Shown here: positions 1 to 8,621 of the stretch, one piece after another | How the letters are laid out: the number at the start of each line of letters is the position of its first letter | Numbering within the stretch: position 1 is the stretch's first letter | DNA from: Consotaella aegiceratis | GTDB lineage: Bacteria > Pseudomonadota > Alphaproteobacteria > Rhizobiales > Rhizobiaceae | Reading direction: 5' to 3' | Length of the DNA stretch: 64,000 bases | Assembly (NCBI RefSeq): GCF_036541425.1 | Contig: NZ_JAZHFT010000019.1 | Coordinates: 25,756 to 89,755, forward strand | Program-made: the position numbers and the translations under genes | Notes under the pieces: generated by a model | Database searches by the model: none | Told to the model about the DNA's origin: nothing | The model's input: only the letters and a program-made list of their open reading frames with translations

Positions 1-57
1 CCCCATGCCGATCCGCGCAACAAGCGCATGCTGCACCGTACGAAATTCGTTGCCTGA
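1..57 (+). CDS. C-terminal end of an upstream gene (partial), possibly TauD/TfdA-like dioxygenase
   Basis: An open frame enters from the left edge and stops at TGA 55-57, encoding only the last 18 residues (ending RMLHRTKFVA). The stop lies 11 nt before the GTG of the hydroxypyruvate isomerase gene, so the two are probably co-transcribed. The KRMLHRT ending resembles the C-terminus of TauD/TfdA-type 2-oxoglutarate dioxygenases, but 18 residues are too few for a firm call. The function is effectively unknown from this window. Confidence 0.4.
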   Translation, partial: PHADPRNKRMLHRTKFVA

Positions 58-68
58 GGAGGGGTCTG

Positions 69-845
69 GTGCCCAAATTCGCCGCCAATCTGTCGATGCT
101 CTACACCGAGTTCGCCTTCATCGACCGCTTCGCGGCTGCCGCCGGGGGCGGCTTTCCGGCCGTCGAATATGTCAGCCCCTACGAACAGTCGGCCGAGGAT
201 GTCGCCGAGGCGCTGCGGGCGAACGGTCTCGTCCAGGCGCTGTTCAATCTGCCCGCCGGCGACTGGGCCGGCGGAGAGCGGGGTATCGGCTGCCTGCCGG
301 ACCGCGTGGATGAATTTCGTGACGGTGTCGGAAGGGCGATCGCCTATGGCAAGGCGCTGGGCTGCGCCAAGATCAACTGTCTGGCGGGGATCACGCCGAA
401 GGACAGCGATCCGAAGAAGCTCGAAGAGGTTCTCGTCGCCAATTTGAAGTTCGCGGCGCCTCGGCTGGCGCAGGCCGGGATCAAACTGCTGCTCGAACCG
501 ATCAACCTGCGCGACATCCCCGGCTTTTTCGTCTCGCATACCGACCATGCGGAAGCGATCCTGGAGGCGTGCGGCTCGGACAATCTGTTCATCCAATACG
601 ACATCTACCACACCCAGGTGATGCAGGGCGATCTGATCCCGACCTTCCAGCGGCTGCAGAACCGGATTGCGCACATCCAGCTCGCCGACAACCCGGGCCG
701 GCACGAGCCAGGCACGGGCGAGATCAACTACCCCTTCGTCTTCGCCGAGCTCGACCGGCTCGGCTACGACGGCTTCATCGGTTGCGAATACAAGCCCGCC
801 GGCACGACCACGGCCGGAGTCGGCTGGATGAAACCTTATCACTGA
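69..845 (+). CDS. hyi: Hydroxypyruvate isomerase (Hyi family TIM barrel)
   Basis: The 258-residue product matches the usual length of the hydroxypyruvate isomerase / AP-endonuclease-2-like TIM barrel family, which interconverts hydroxypyruvate and tartronate semialdehyde in glyoxylate metabolism. The N-terminus (PKFAANLSMLYTE) and the blocks LLEPINLRDIPGFF, QYDIYHTQVMQGDL, HIQLADNPGRHEPGTGEI and GCEYKP carry the metal-binding Glu, Asp, His and Glu expected of the family. The start is GTG, preceded by a strong GAGGAGGGG ribosome-binding site at 56-64. In many genomes hyi is followed directly by tartronate semialdehyde reductase. Here a GH42 gene intervenes and only the tail of the reductase survives downstream. 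Confidence 0.9.
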   Translation: MPKFAANLSMLYTEFAFIDRFAAAAGGGFPAVEYVSPYEQSAEDVAEALRANGLVQALFNLPAGDWAGGERGIGCLPDRVDEFRDGVGRAIAYGKALGCAKINCLAGITPKDSDPKKLEEVLVANLKFAAPRLAQAGIKLLLEPINLRDIPGFFVSHTDHAEAILEACGSDNLFIQYDIYHTQVMQGDLIPTFQRLQNRIAHIQLADNPGRHEPGTGEINYPFVFAELDRLGYDGFIGCEYKPAGTTTAGVGWMKPYH

Positions 846-969
846 GCGACGCCGATCAGCCGGACCGCGTCTCTCCGGCCGAAGCATCGCCACGCCAACG
901 ACGATTTAGGACCGGGCCGCACGGTCGGCACGGGGCAAGCAAGGCTGTGCCGAGGAGCACGACAGGACC

Positions 970-3084
970 ATGAGCAAGACCGAACTCCAGGTGCCTTTCG
1001 GCGCGGTCTATTTCCGCAAGTCAAATCCGCCGCGAGAGGACTGGGAGCGCGACTACGGCATCGCCGCTGAGGACGGGCTCAACGTCTTTCGCCACTGGTT
1101 CATGTGGAGCGCCATCGAGCGGGCGCCGGGCGTCTATGACTGGGAGGAGTACGACCGTCAGCTCGATCTCGCCGCCGCCAACGGTATCAAGACGATCGTC
1201 GCGGAGCTAACCCATACGGCGCCCGACTGGGCTTTGCGCAAGTTCGCACAGGCGCGGCAGCGGTATGCGGATGGCCGACCGGCGGCCTCGATCATGGGCG
1301 TGTCGGCCGCAACCGGCGGCTTTTCCGAAAGCGGCGGCGGGGGGCTTCTCACCTTCAACTGTCCGGAGGCTTGGGAGGCGGCGAAAACCTTTCTGACGAC
1401 GATGGCGGAGCGCTACAAGGGCCATCCCGGCCTGCTCGGCTACGACGTCTGGAACGAGTGCAACTACTCGCCCCGCATCGACTACAGCGCCTTTACCGCG
1501 GCGGCGTTCCGCGACTGGCTCAAGGCGAAATACGGCTCGCTCGAGACCTTGGCTAAGGCCTGGTATCGCTATTCCTATGCCGAGTGGGAGGATATCGAGC
1601 CGCCGCACCAGACCGCGCCCTATCCGGAATGTCTCGACTGGCTGCAGTTCAAGCGCGACAACTTCTATGACCAGATGCAATGGCGGATCGACGCGATCCG
1701 GGCGGTGGATCCGGATTGCCTGATCGCCGCCCACGGCGTCGGCGGCGCCATTCCGGATATGGCGGCACGCGGCTGCGACGACTGGCGCGCCGCCTCCAAG
1801 GTGCAGGTCTACGGCTATACCTGGATTCAGGCGCGCAAGGGCAACCAGCCCTGGCGAAGCTGGTATGCCGCCGACCTCAATCGCGCGGCGGCGCGCGGCA
1901 AGCCGTTCTGGCATGCCGAGCGGCAGGGAGGACCGTTGTGGATGCAGCCGCAGGTCGTCGGACGCGACAAGGAGGACGGGCGCATTCCAGAGCCGGAGGA
2001 TATCCGGGTCTGGACGATGACGTCATTCGCCGGCGGCGCTCGGGGAGTGCTGAACCTGCGCTATCGGCCGCTGCTCGACGGTCCGCTGTTCGGCGCCTTC
2101 GGCTCCTACGACATGGACGGCTCGCGCACCTCGCGGTCCGACATGGCGAGCGATCTGGCGAAGTGGGCCAACGCGCCGGAGCAGAAGCCGCTTTTCGCCG
2201 CCCGGCCGATCCGCGGCGAGATCGGCATCCTCGTGGTGCCGGAGGTCCAGGAGTGGGACTATCTGCTCAGCTACGAGGGCAAATACGACACCTACGCCGC
2301 CGCCATGTGGGGCGCCTATCGCGGCTTCTTCGACAATGGCTTCCAGGCGGACTGGGTACACGCCGACGACATCGACGGCCATGATGTGCTCTACTTCCCC
2401 TATCCGATCATGCTGACCGCCGCGCGGGCGAAGAAGCTGGCCGATTGGGTCGAGGCCGGCGGCACGCTGATCGCCGAGGCCTGTCCCGGCTATTTCGGCG
2501 ATCGCGGCAGAGTCGGCACCGTCCAGCCCAATCTCGGACTGGATGCGGTGTTCGGCGCACGAGAGGACCACGTCGAGTTCATGCCCGATATCCGCGACCG
2601 CATCCGTTTCAACATGGATGGCCTGTCCGTGCGCGGCGGCGGCTTCCTGCAGGCCTACCGCTGTGCCGGGGGGACGCCCTATGGCTGGTTCGACGACGGC
2701 CGCCTGGCCGTGGTCGCCAATTCCTTCGGCAAGGGACGCACGCTGCTCGTCGGCACCCATCCGTCGGTCGGCTACTATCGGTCGAGCGAACCGGCGAACC
2801 GGCGCTTCTTCGCCGAATGCGCCGCCTATGCCGGCAAGATCCAGCACGTGCAGACCAACAATCCGCAGGTCCAGATCCGGGTGCATCGGGAGGAGGGGCG
2901 GACGTTCCTCTGGTTCATCAATCCGACACGGCAGCTTCAGACCGGACATCTCGCGTTGTTCGGTTCGCAGAATGCCGTTGTGCCGGGCCGGGTGCACTGG
3001 GCGGAAGAGGGCGCGGTTTTCGACGGTCGGCGGTTCTGCGTGCCCGCCCGCGACGCGCTGATCCTGGAAGTCGAACCGCGATGA
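970..3084 (+). CDS. GH42 family beta-galactosidase
   Basis: The 704-residue protein has the three-part layout of glycoside hydrolase family 42: a TIM-barrel catalytic domain (about 1-390), a trimerisation domain (about 395-610, with DVLYFPYPIML and WVEAGGTLIAEACPGYFGD) and a C-terminal beta domain. The acid/base Glu is E163 in VWNECNY, and the nucleophile is E317 in FWHAERQGGP. No signal peptide is visible, so it should act in the cytoplasm on beta-galactosides taken up by the cell. A GAGGAG precedes the ATG. The gene sits 124 nt after hyi and 16 nt before the garR remnant, so it may have arrived or been joined here by the rearrangement that truncated garR. Confidence 0.88.
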   Translation: MSKTELQVPFGAVYFRKSNPPREDWERDYGIAAEDGLNVFRHWFMWSAIERAPGVYDWEEYDRQLDLAAANGIKTIVAELTHTAPDWALRKFAQARQRYADGRPAASIMGVSAATGGFSESGGGGLLTFNCPEAWEAAKTFLTTMAERYKGHPGLLGYDVWNECNYSPRIDYSAFTAAAFRDWLKAKYGSLETLAKAWYRYSYAEWEDIEPPHQTAPYPECLDWLQFKRDNFYDQMQWRIDAIRAVDPDCLIAAHGVGGAIPDMAARGCDDWRAASKVQVYGYTWIQARKGNQPWRSWYAADLNRAAARGKPFWHAERQGGPLWMQPQVVGRDKEDGRIPEPEDIRVWTMTSFAGGARGVLNLRYRPLLDGPLFGAFGSYDMDGSRTSRSDMASDLAKWANAPEQKPLFAARPIRGEIGILVVPEVQEWDYLLSYEGKYDTYAAAMWGAYRGFFDNGFQADWVHADDIDGHDVLYFPYPIMLTAARAKKLADWVEAGGTLIAEACPGYFGDRGRVGTVQPNLGLDAVFGAREDHVEFMPDIRDRIRFNMDGLSVRGGGFLQAYRCAGGTPYGWFDDGRLAVVANSFGKGRTLLVGTHPSVGYYRSSEPANRRFFAECAAYAGKIQHVQTNNPQVQIRVHREEGRTFLWFINPTRQLQTGHLALFGSQNAVVPGRVHWAEEGAVFDGRRFCVPARDALILEVEPR

Positions 3085-3100
3085 CGGCGTCCGAGGCACG

Positions 3101-3418
3101 TTGGCGACCAAGGCGGGGGTTTCGCAGGAAGCGGTGTTCGACGCGATCAAGGGCGGGCTCGCCGGCTCGACGGTGATGAACGCCAAGGTGCCGATGATCC
3201 TCGTGGGCAACTTCAAGCCGGGGTTCCGCATCGACCTGCACGTCAAGGACCTGCAGAACGCGCTCGACACGGCGCATGCGCTGCACGTGCCGGTGCCGCT
3301 GTCGGCGGGGATCATGGAGATCATGCAGGCGCTCAAGGTCGACGGCGAGGGCGAGAGCGACCACAGCGCGGTGGCGCGCCACTACGAGAAGCTAGCCAAG
3401 GTCGAGGTGCGCCGATAG
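3101..3418 (+). pseudogene. garR: Truncated tartronate semialdehyde reductase (garR/glxR), C-terminal third only
   Basis: The reading frame gives about 105 residues that align with the C-terminal helical domain of 2-hydroxy-3-oxopropionate reductase: ATKAGVSQEA, KGGLAGSTVMNAK, NFKPGFRIDLHVKDLQNALD, and the ending ARHYEKLAKVEV. The whole NAD-binding Rossmann domain and the catalytic Lys region (about 190 residues) are missing. Similarity begins abruptly at about 3101, just after the GH42 stop. The only start is a weak TTG. It should be non-functional as a reductase. Its position next to hyi suggests an ancestral hyi-garR operon that was broken. Confidence 0.85.
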
Positions 3419-3882
3419 GGGCGGCCGGGTCGGCGCGAATTGCGCGGCGGCCGGGCGGGGTGCAGCGGCGCTGCGCCGGGCATCCTGGCGGGCGACCACC
3501 TGCCTGGCGACCCATCGGGCTGCCGCCCCCACGGCATCGGCTTTTGGGGGCGTCATCTTCGGGACGGAGCCCGAGGATCCAGGACCGTCGGAATTTCGAT
3601 CGCCAAAAGGACAAAGCGGCCATAGCGTTCAGCGACGCAAAGGCTGGATCGCGGGCGGCGAACCCCTCTGATGCGGGATCCAACGCGGGGGCGAGGGTGC
3701 CTGCGCATAGCCGCGTGACGGATCGCAGACGACCGGTCCCTGCGAACGGATGTGATCAGCGATATCGGCCGATATCTCAGCTGCCGCCGCAAAGCGATAT
3801 ACTAGGATACGAATATGTTGCCAGTGTCTTCGTGACCCTCTAATGATCGGAACACGTTCGTTCGATCATCATGGAGAGTATC
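3419..3882. other. 464-nt intergenic region with dyad symmetries upstream of uxaB
   Basis: No convincing gene is present. Two palindromic elements stand out: a perfect 16-nt palindrome GATATCGGCCGATATC at 3761-3776, and 7-nt arms ATGATCG (3843-3849) and CGATCAT (3863-3869) that enclose a nested GAAC/GTTC dyad just before the uxaB ribosome-binding site. These could be operators for a sugar-acid-responsive regulator, but no regulator gene is adjacent. Confidence 0.45.
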
Positions 3883-5373
3883 ATGAAGCGTCTCGACGGC
3901 AGCTTCCTGGACGGCCGTTCGCGTCCGACGCCGCGGATCTTGCAATGGGGCGAGGGCAATTTTTTGCGCGCCTTCGTCGATTGGAAGATCGACCGGCTGA
4001 ACGAGGCGGCCGGAAGCGATTGGGGCGTCGTCGTGGTGCGGCCGATCGCAGGCGGACTGCCGTTTACGCTGAACGAGCAGGAGGGCGTCTATACCGTTTT
4101 GTCTCGCGGCGTGAACGACGATGGCGAGCCGGTATCGGAAGCGCGCAAGATCGCCTGCGTGCGCGAGGAGAAGTCCTCGCACGACGACTGGGCCGGAGTG
4201 CTCGCCCTGGCCCGTGACGAGGCCATCACCGTCGTCATCTCCAACACCACGGACGCCGGTATCGCCTATGTGCCAACGGTCCAATACGACGACGCACCGC
4301 AGGCGTCGTTCCCGGGCAAGATGACGCGCTTCCTGCACGAGCGTTGGAAAGCGTTCGACGGCCAGGCCGACGCCGGCCTGCAGATGATCGCCTGCGAGTT
4401 GATCGATCACAATGGCGATGAGCTGCGCCGCATCGTGCTGCAGCATGCCAGGGAATGGGGGCTGGAGCCGGCCTTCATCGAATGGGTGGAGACGGCCAAC
4501 GCCTTCTACAATACGCTGGTCGACCGCATCGTGCCGGGCTATCCGCGCGCCGAGGCCGAAGCGTTGCAGAAGGACCTCGGCTATGAAGACAAGTTCATGG
4601 CCGCCGCCGAACTGTTCCACTTCTTCGTCATCGAAAAGAAGCCGGGCATGCCCGAACTGCGCCTGCCGCTCGCCGAGTACGACGAGGGCACGATCGTTGT
4701 CGAGGATGCAACGCCCTACAAGGCGCGCAAGGTGGCGATCCTCAACGGCGCGCATACGGGACTCTGCGCCCTGGCGCTGCTGGCCGGCGTGGAGACGGTC
4801 GGCGAGGCCGTGACCGACGAAGCCGGCGCCCGCTTTTTGGATCGGCTGCTGAACGAGGAAGTGATCCCCTTCCTGACTTTGCCGAAGGAGGAGTTGGAGG
4901 CCTTCGCGGCCGCCGTGCTGCGGCGCTTCCGCAACCCCTATATCCGGCACCTCTGGTACGACATCAGCCTCAACGGCATCGTCAAGTATCAGACGCGCAA
5001 TCTCGATCGCCTGGTGGCGTATCAGGAGAAATTCGGCAAGCCGGCGCCGCTCAACACGCTGGCGCTCGCCGCGTGGCTGGCGTTCTATCTCGGGCAGTTC
5101 GAGGGAGCCGAGAAACTGCCGCCGCGCGATGCAGACGTCATCGTCAACCGTATCCGCGAGATCGGTGCGCTCGACGACGGCACGGCGGACGGCCTGGACA
5201 AGATGGTCGCGGCCTACCTCGGTGAGGCCGCCTTCTGGGGCCGGTCGATCGACGATCCGAAGCTGCGCGCAGCCGTGGCGGAGGATTTCCGCTACCTGAC
5301 CGAGGGACCCTTCAGCTTCTCCCGCCTCGCCGCTTTTATTGAGAAAGCCTCATCGGGACGGCCCTGGCAATGA
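3883..5373 (+). CDS. uxaB: Tagaturonate reductase (UxaB, polyol dehydrogenase family)
   Basis: The 496-residue protein matches the mannitol/altronate/tagaturonate dehydrogenase family and would reduce D-tagaturonate to D-altronate with NADH in galacturonate catabolism. The N-terminal nucleotide-binding segment (RILQWGEGNFLRAFVDWKID) and the catalytic K-x4-N-x2-H signature (KVAILNGAH) are present. An in-frame ATG lies 12 nt upstream at 3871, but GGAGAG at 3873-3878 is correctly placed only for the ATG at 3883. No uxaA or uxaC partner is visible, so the rest of the pathway must lie elsewhere. The neighbouring hyi and garR remnant suggest a wider sugar-acid locus. Confidence 0.88.
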   Translation: MKRLDGSFLDGRSRPTPRILQWGEGNFLRAFVDWKIDRLNEAAGSDWGVVVVRPIAGGLPFTLNEQEGVYTVLSRGVNDDGEPVSEARKIACVREEKSSHDDWAGVLALARDEAITVVISNTTDAGIAYVPTVQYDDAPQASFPGKMTRFLHERWKAFDGQADAGLQMIACELIDHNGDELRRIVLQHAREWGLEPAFIEWVETANAFYNTLVDRIVPGYPRAEAEALQKDLGYEDKFMAAAELFHFFVIEKKPGMPELRLPLAEYDEGTIVVEDATPYKARKVAILNGAHTGLCALALLAGVETVGEAVTDEAGARFLDRLLNEEVIPFLTLPKEELEAFAAAVLRRFRNPYIRHLWYDISLNGIVKYQTRNLDRLVAYQEKFGKPAPLNTLALAAWLAFYLGQFEGAEKLPPRDADVIVNRIREIGALDDGTADGLDKMVAAYLGEAAFWGRSIDDPKLRAAVAEDFRYLTEGPFSFSRLAAFIEKASSGRPWQ

Positions 5374-5447
5374 GCAGCACGATCCGGATCGGCGGGCCGA
5401 CGCTGCTTTCCACCACCTATCCCGACAAGCCGCAACGCAGCGGTTGA
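5370..5447 (+). CDS. 25-residue frame overlapping the uxaB stop, possibly a gene remnant
   Basis: The ATG overlaps the uxaB stop in an ATGA arrangement, as in translationally coupled operons. The frame then runs only 25 codons (MSSTIRIGGPTLLS...) to a TGA. It may be the beginning of a former downstream operon gene cut off by deletion, or chance. No family is recognisable. Confidence 0.2.
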   Translation: MSSTIRIGGPTLLSTTYPDKPQRSG

Positions 5448-5486
5448 CGGCATAGACCGGCAGGCCTTATATCGCCGTCACCCCCG

Positions 5487-5504
5487 GCGGCGCTTCGGCG
5501 CCGC
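5487..5504 (+). other. GC-rich hairpin just before tRNA-Val
   Basis: A 7-bp stem GCGGCGC / GCGCCGC closed by a TTCG tetraloop lies between uxaB and the tRNA gene. It has no T-tract, so it is at best a weak terminator for uxaB. Confidence 0.3.
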
Positions 5505-5511
5505 TCCGGTC

Positions 5512-5586
5512 GGGCGCGTAGCTCAGCGGGAGAGCACTACGTTCACACCGTAGGGGTCACAGGTTCAATCCCTGTCGCGCCCACCA
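5512..5586 (+). tRNA. tRNA-Val (anticodon CAC)
   Basis: The complete cloverleaf is readable. The acceptor arms are GGGCGCG (5512-5518) and CGCGCCC (5576-5582), and the D-arm is GCTC...GAGC. The anticodon stem CTACG/CGTAG encloses the loop TTCACAC, giving anticodon CAC at 5544-5546. The T-arm has loop TTCAATC. The 3' CCA (5584-5586) is encoded. It reads GUG valine codons. Confidence 0.96.
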
Positions 5587-5772
5587 TTTTTTAGCTGCCG
5601 CACTGCTGTCGGACGAGACAGCCCTATGGGCCGCGCCGATTACCAACGATTGCTGGAAGCCCGCGACCTCGGCATCGTGAGATGCCGGTGCATGGTTGCG
5701 GCTTTTCATCGACAGCGCCTCGATTCACAGCTAGATCGTGGGCGGCATCGATGGGGAGGGCAGGAGGTTTGC

Positions 5773-6465
5773 ATGTCGGTCGATCTGAAGGATATGGCTG
5801 CGCGCGGTGCGGCGCAGCGGGTCGAACCGGGTATGAAGCTGGGGATCGGCACCGGGTCGACCGCCGAATACTTCATCCGGGCGCTCGGTGAGCGCGTGGC
5901 ATCCGGCCTGTCGATCCTGGGAGTTCCGACCTCGCGCCGCTCGGCCGAACTCTGCATGGAGCTGGGCATCCCCCTTTCGACGCTCGACGAAACGCCGCGT
6001 CTCGACCTGACCGTCGACGGGGCCGACGAGATCGATCCTTGTCTGCGCCTGATCAAGGGCGGTGGCGGTTCGCTGCTGCGCGAGAAGATCGTCGCGGCCG
6101 CCTCGGCGCGGATGATCGTCATCGCAGACGCCTCGAAGCGCGTGGACACGCTGGGTGCGTTTCCCTTGCCGATCGAGGTCGACGGCTTCGGGCTCACCGC
6201 GACGCGCCTGGCCGTGGAGGCCGTGGCCTCCCGGCTCGGGCTCACTCAATGCGACATCGTCCTGCGCAAAAAGAATGGCGAACACTTCGTCACCGACGGC
6301 GGCCACTTGATCCTGGACGCATCTTTTGGCCGCATTCCCGATCCAGACGCATTGTCCAGCGTTCTTCACGACATCCCGGGCATCGTCGAGCATGGACTGT
6401 TTCTCGGACTTGCCACAGCCGCGATCGTTGCCGGCGAGCAAGGCATCGAGGTCCTCGGCTCATAG
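5773..6465 (+). CDS. rpiA: Ribose-5-phosphate isomerase A
   Basis: The 230-residue product carries the RpiA signatures GIGTGSTAEYFI (phosphate binding), DGADEID (catalytic Asp pair) and LIKGGGGSLLREK (active-site Lys). It interconverts ribose 5-phosphate and ribulose 5-phosphate in the pentose phosphate pathway. The frame is open further upstream to 5626, but AGGAGG at 5762-5767 sits 5 nt before the ATG at 5773 and the family N-terminus begins there. It is followed by a DUF2059 gene and glutathione reductase, a neighbour set familiar in Rhizobiales. Confidence 0.95.
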   Translation: MSVDLKDMAARGAAQRVEPGMKLGIGTGSTAEYFIRALGERVASGLSILGVPTSRRSAELCMELGIPLSTLDETPRLDLTVDGADEIDPCLRLIKGGGGSLLREKIVAAASARMIVIADASKRVDTLGAFPLPIEVDGFGLTATRLAVEAVASRLGLTQCDIVLRKKNGEHFVTDGGHLILDASFGRIPDPDALSSVLHDIPGIVEHGLFLGLATAAIVAGEQGIEVLGS

Positions 6466-6563
6466 TCTTCAACGGTGATCGCTCGCGTCTCACTTGCGAA
6501 GTGACCTGCCGATTCGATAGTGCAACCGGCACCGCTTCACGTCCGAACGATGGAGATTCTCGA

Positions 6564-7097
6564 ATGCCTGTCCGCAAAACGATGCGCCGCGTCGCCTTTG
6601 CCACCGTCGCGCTCGCCTTGAGTTCGGCAACGCCGCTCTACGCACAGGATGCCAGCGACGCTCAAATCGCAGCCGCCAAGCAGGCGATCACGGCGATCCA
6701 CGCCACGGACCGCTTCGACGTGATCCTGATGAACGCCGCGACCCAGATCAAGGGCAATCTCATTTCGCGCCATCCCGATCTGCAGAGCCAGATCTCCGAT
6801 ATGGTCGACGAGAAGGCGCTCGAGCTGGCGCCGCGCCGCGCCGACCTGGAAAACGAGGTGGCGCGGGTCTATGCCAAGCTCTTCAGTGAGGAGGAACTGC
6901 GCACGATCGCAGAGTTCTATAACTCCGAAGCCGGCAAGAAGCTGCTCGAAGAAGGGCCGATCGCTACCCGCGAGATGATGCAGGCCGCCGAGGTTTGGAC
7001 GAACGGCATCGTTCGCGATCTGCAGAAGGCGACGACCGAAGGTGTCGAGAGCATGGCCAGCGGCAATGCGGATCAAGGCGCACAGTCTTCGCAATAG
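6564..7097 (+). CDS. DUF2059 family exported protein
   Basis: This 177-residue protein has an N-terminal signal peptide (basic start MPVRKTMRR, hydrophobic core, probable cleavage after LYAQ). A helical DUF2059 domain follows, with the typical FYNSEAGKKLLEE segment near residues 115-130. DUF2059 proteins are periplasmic or secreted, and their biochemical role is not established. The gene lies between rpiA and gor, in the same direction, with a GGAG ribosome-binding site at 6552-6555. Confidence 0.82.
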   Translation: MPVRKTMRRVAFATVALALSSATPLYAQDASDAQIAAAKQAITAIHATDRFDVILMNAATQIKGNLISRHPDLQSQISDMVDEKALELAPRRADLENEVARVYAKLFSEEELRTIAEFYNSEAGKKLLEEGPIATREMMQAAEVWTNGIVRDLQKATTEGVESMASGNADQGAQSSQ

Positions 7098-7165
7098 ACG
7101 GACATGACCTCAAACCACGGTCTGCGGGAGTCTCCACGCCGCGTGGGCCGAGCCATGGAGGCGGC

Positions 7166-8566
7166 GTGGCGGAAACAACCTACGACTTCGACCTTTTCGT
7201 AATCGGTGGCGGCTCTGGCGGCGTCAGGGCGGCCCGGCGGGCGGCGATGCTCGGCCATCGGGTGGCGATCGCCGAGGAATACCGATACGGCGGCACCTGC
7301 GTCATCCGCGGCTGCGTGCCCAAGAAGCTGTTCGTCTATGCCTCGCAATTCGCCGAATCCTTCGAGGATGCCGCCGGTTACGGCTGGAGCGTCGGCAAGC
7401 GGCGGTTCGACTGGAGCGCGCTGGTCGCCGCCAAGGACAACGAGATTGACCGCCTGGAGCGGATCTATCGCTCCAACCTCGAAAAGGCCGGCGTGATGCT
7501 GCTCGGCTCGCGTGCCGTTCTCGAGGGACCGCACGAGATCCGCATCCTGGAGACCGGCAAGGTGGTGACGGCCGACAAGATTCTCATCGCCACCGGCAGC
7601 CGTGCCAATCCGCATCCGGGGCTGCCGGGCGCCGAGCACTGCATCACCTCCAACGAAGCCTTCCACATGCACCGCCTGCCCAAGGCAGTGGCGATCCTCG
7701 GTGGCGGTTATATCGCCGTCGAGTTTGCCAACATCTTCCTCGGGCTGGGGGTCGAAACGACGCTCGTCTACCGCGGCAAGGAGATCCTGCAAGGCTTCGA
7801 CGACGACCTTCGCCACGCGCTGCACCAGGCCATGAAGAAAAAGGGCGTGCACATTCGCTGTGAGGACACCTTCCGGGAGGTCGTCCAAAAGCCGGACGGC
7901 CGCTTCGAGGCGCACCTGGCGGGCGGCGATATCGTCGATGCGGACGAGGTGATGCTGGCCATTGGCCGCAAGGCCAACACCGAGGATCTCGGCTGCGACA
8001 AGGCGGGCGTCGAACTCGATCCGCGCGGTGCGGTGATGGTCGACGACTATTCCAAGACCAGTGCTGACAACATCTGGGCCGTCGGCGACGTTACGCATCG
8101 CATGCAGCTGACGCCGGTGGCGATCCACGAGGCCATGTGCTTCGTCGACACGGTGTTCGGCGGCAAGCCGACGAAGCCGGACTACGACAGCGTTCCGACG
8201 GCGGTGTTCTCGCAGCCGGAGATCGGCACGGTGGGACTGACCGAGGCCGCCGCTGCAAAGGCCTATCCCGAGATCGAGATCTATCGGACGAGTTTTCGTC
8301 CGATGAAGAACACGCTGTCCGGACGCGACGAGACCATGCTGATCAAGCTCGTGGTCGATGCTGCGAGCCGGCGGGTGATCGGAGCCCATATTCTCGGTCC
8401 TGACGCCGGCGAGATGAGCCAGATTTTGGGCATCGCGGTGAAGGGTCGGCTGACGAAAGAGCAGTTCGACGCGACCATGGCGGTGCATCCGACGGCGGCC
8501 GAGGAGATTGTGACCATGTACGAGCCGAGCTATCGGCTGAAGGATGGCGAGCGGGTCGAGACGTGA
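7166..8566 (+). CDS. gor: Glutathione-disulfide reductase
   Basis: The 466-residue flavoprotein belongs to the class I pyridine nucleotide disulfide oxidoreductases. It has the FAD-binding GGGSGGVRAARRAA, the redox-active disulfide C45/C50 in GGTCVIRGCVPKK, a second Rossmann motif GGGYIAVEFANIF, and the C-terminal HPTAAEE with the catalytic His-Glu pair. It would reduce oxidised glutathione with NADPH. The start chosen is GTG at 7166, directly after GGAGG (7157-7161). The open frame extends further upstream, but that part does not resemble the family. Confidence 0.95.
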   Translation: MAETTYDFDLFVIGGGSGGVRAARRAAMLGHRVAIAEEYRYGGTCVIRGCVPKKLFVYASQFAESFEDAAGYGWSVGKRRFDWSALVAAKDNEIDRLERIYRSNLEKAGVMLLGSRAVLEGPHEIRILETGKVVTADKILIATGSRANPHPGLPGAEHCITSNEAFHMHRLPKAVAILGGGYIAVEFANIFLGLGVETTLVYRGKEILQGFDDDLRHALHQAMKKKGVHIRCEDTFREVVQKPDGRFEAHLAGGDIVDADEVMLAIGRKANTEDLGCDKAGVELDPRGAVMVDDYSKTSADNIWAVGDVTHRMQLTPVAIHEAMCFVDTVFGGKPTKPDYDSVPTAVFSQPEIGTVGLTEAAAAKAYPEIEIYRTSFRPMKNTLSGRDETMLIKLVVDAASRRVIGAHILGPDAGEMSQILGIAVKGRLTKEQFDATMAVHPTAAEEIVTMYEPSYRLKDGERVET

Positions 8567-8621
8567 GGCGCGGCGCCGTCCGCTCCGAGTTCCCCTGGAC
8601 GAACTGGTTCCTGACGTTCCC

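Noticed and set aside
2023..3336. A 437-codon minus-strand frame across the GH42 gene and garR remnant
   Set aside because: Its composition is that of an antisense shadow, and both plus-strand reading frames have clear family similarity.
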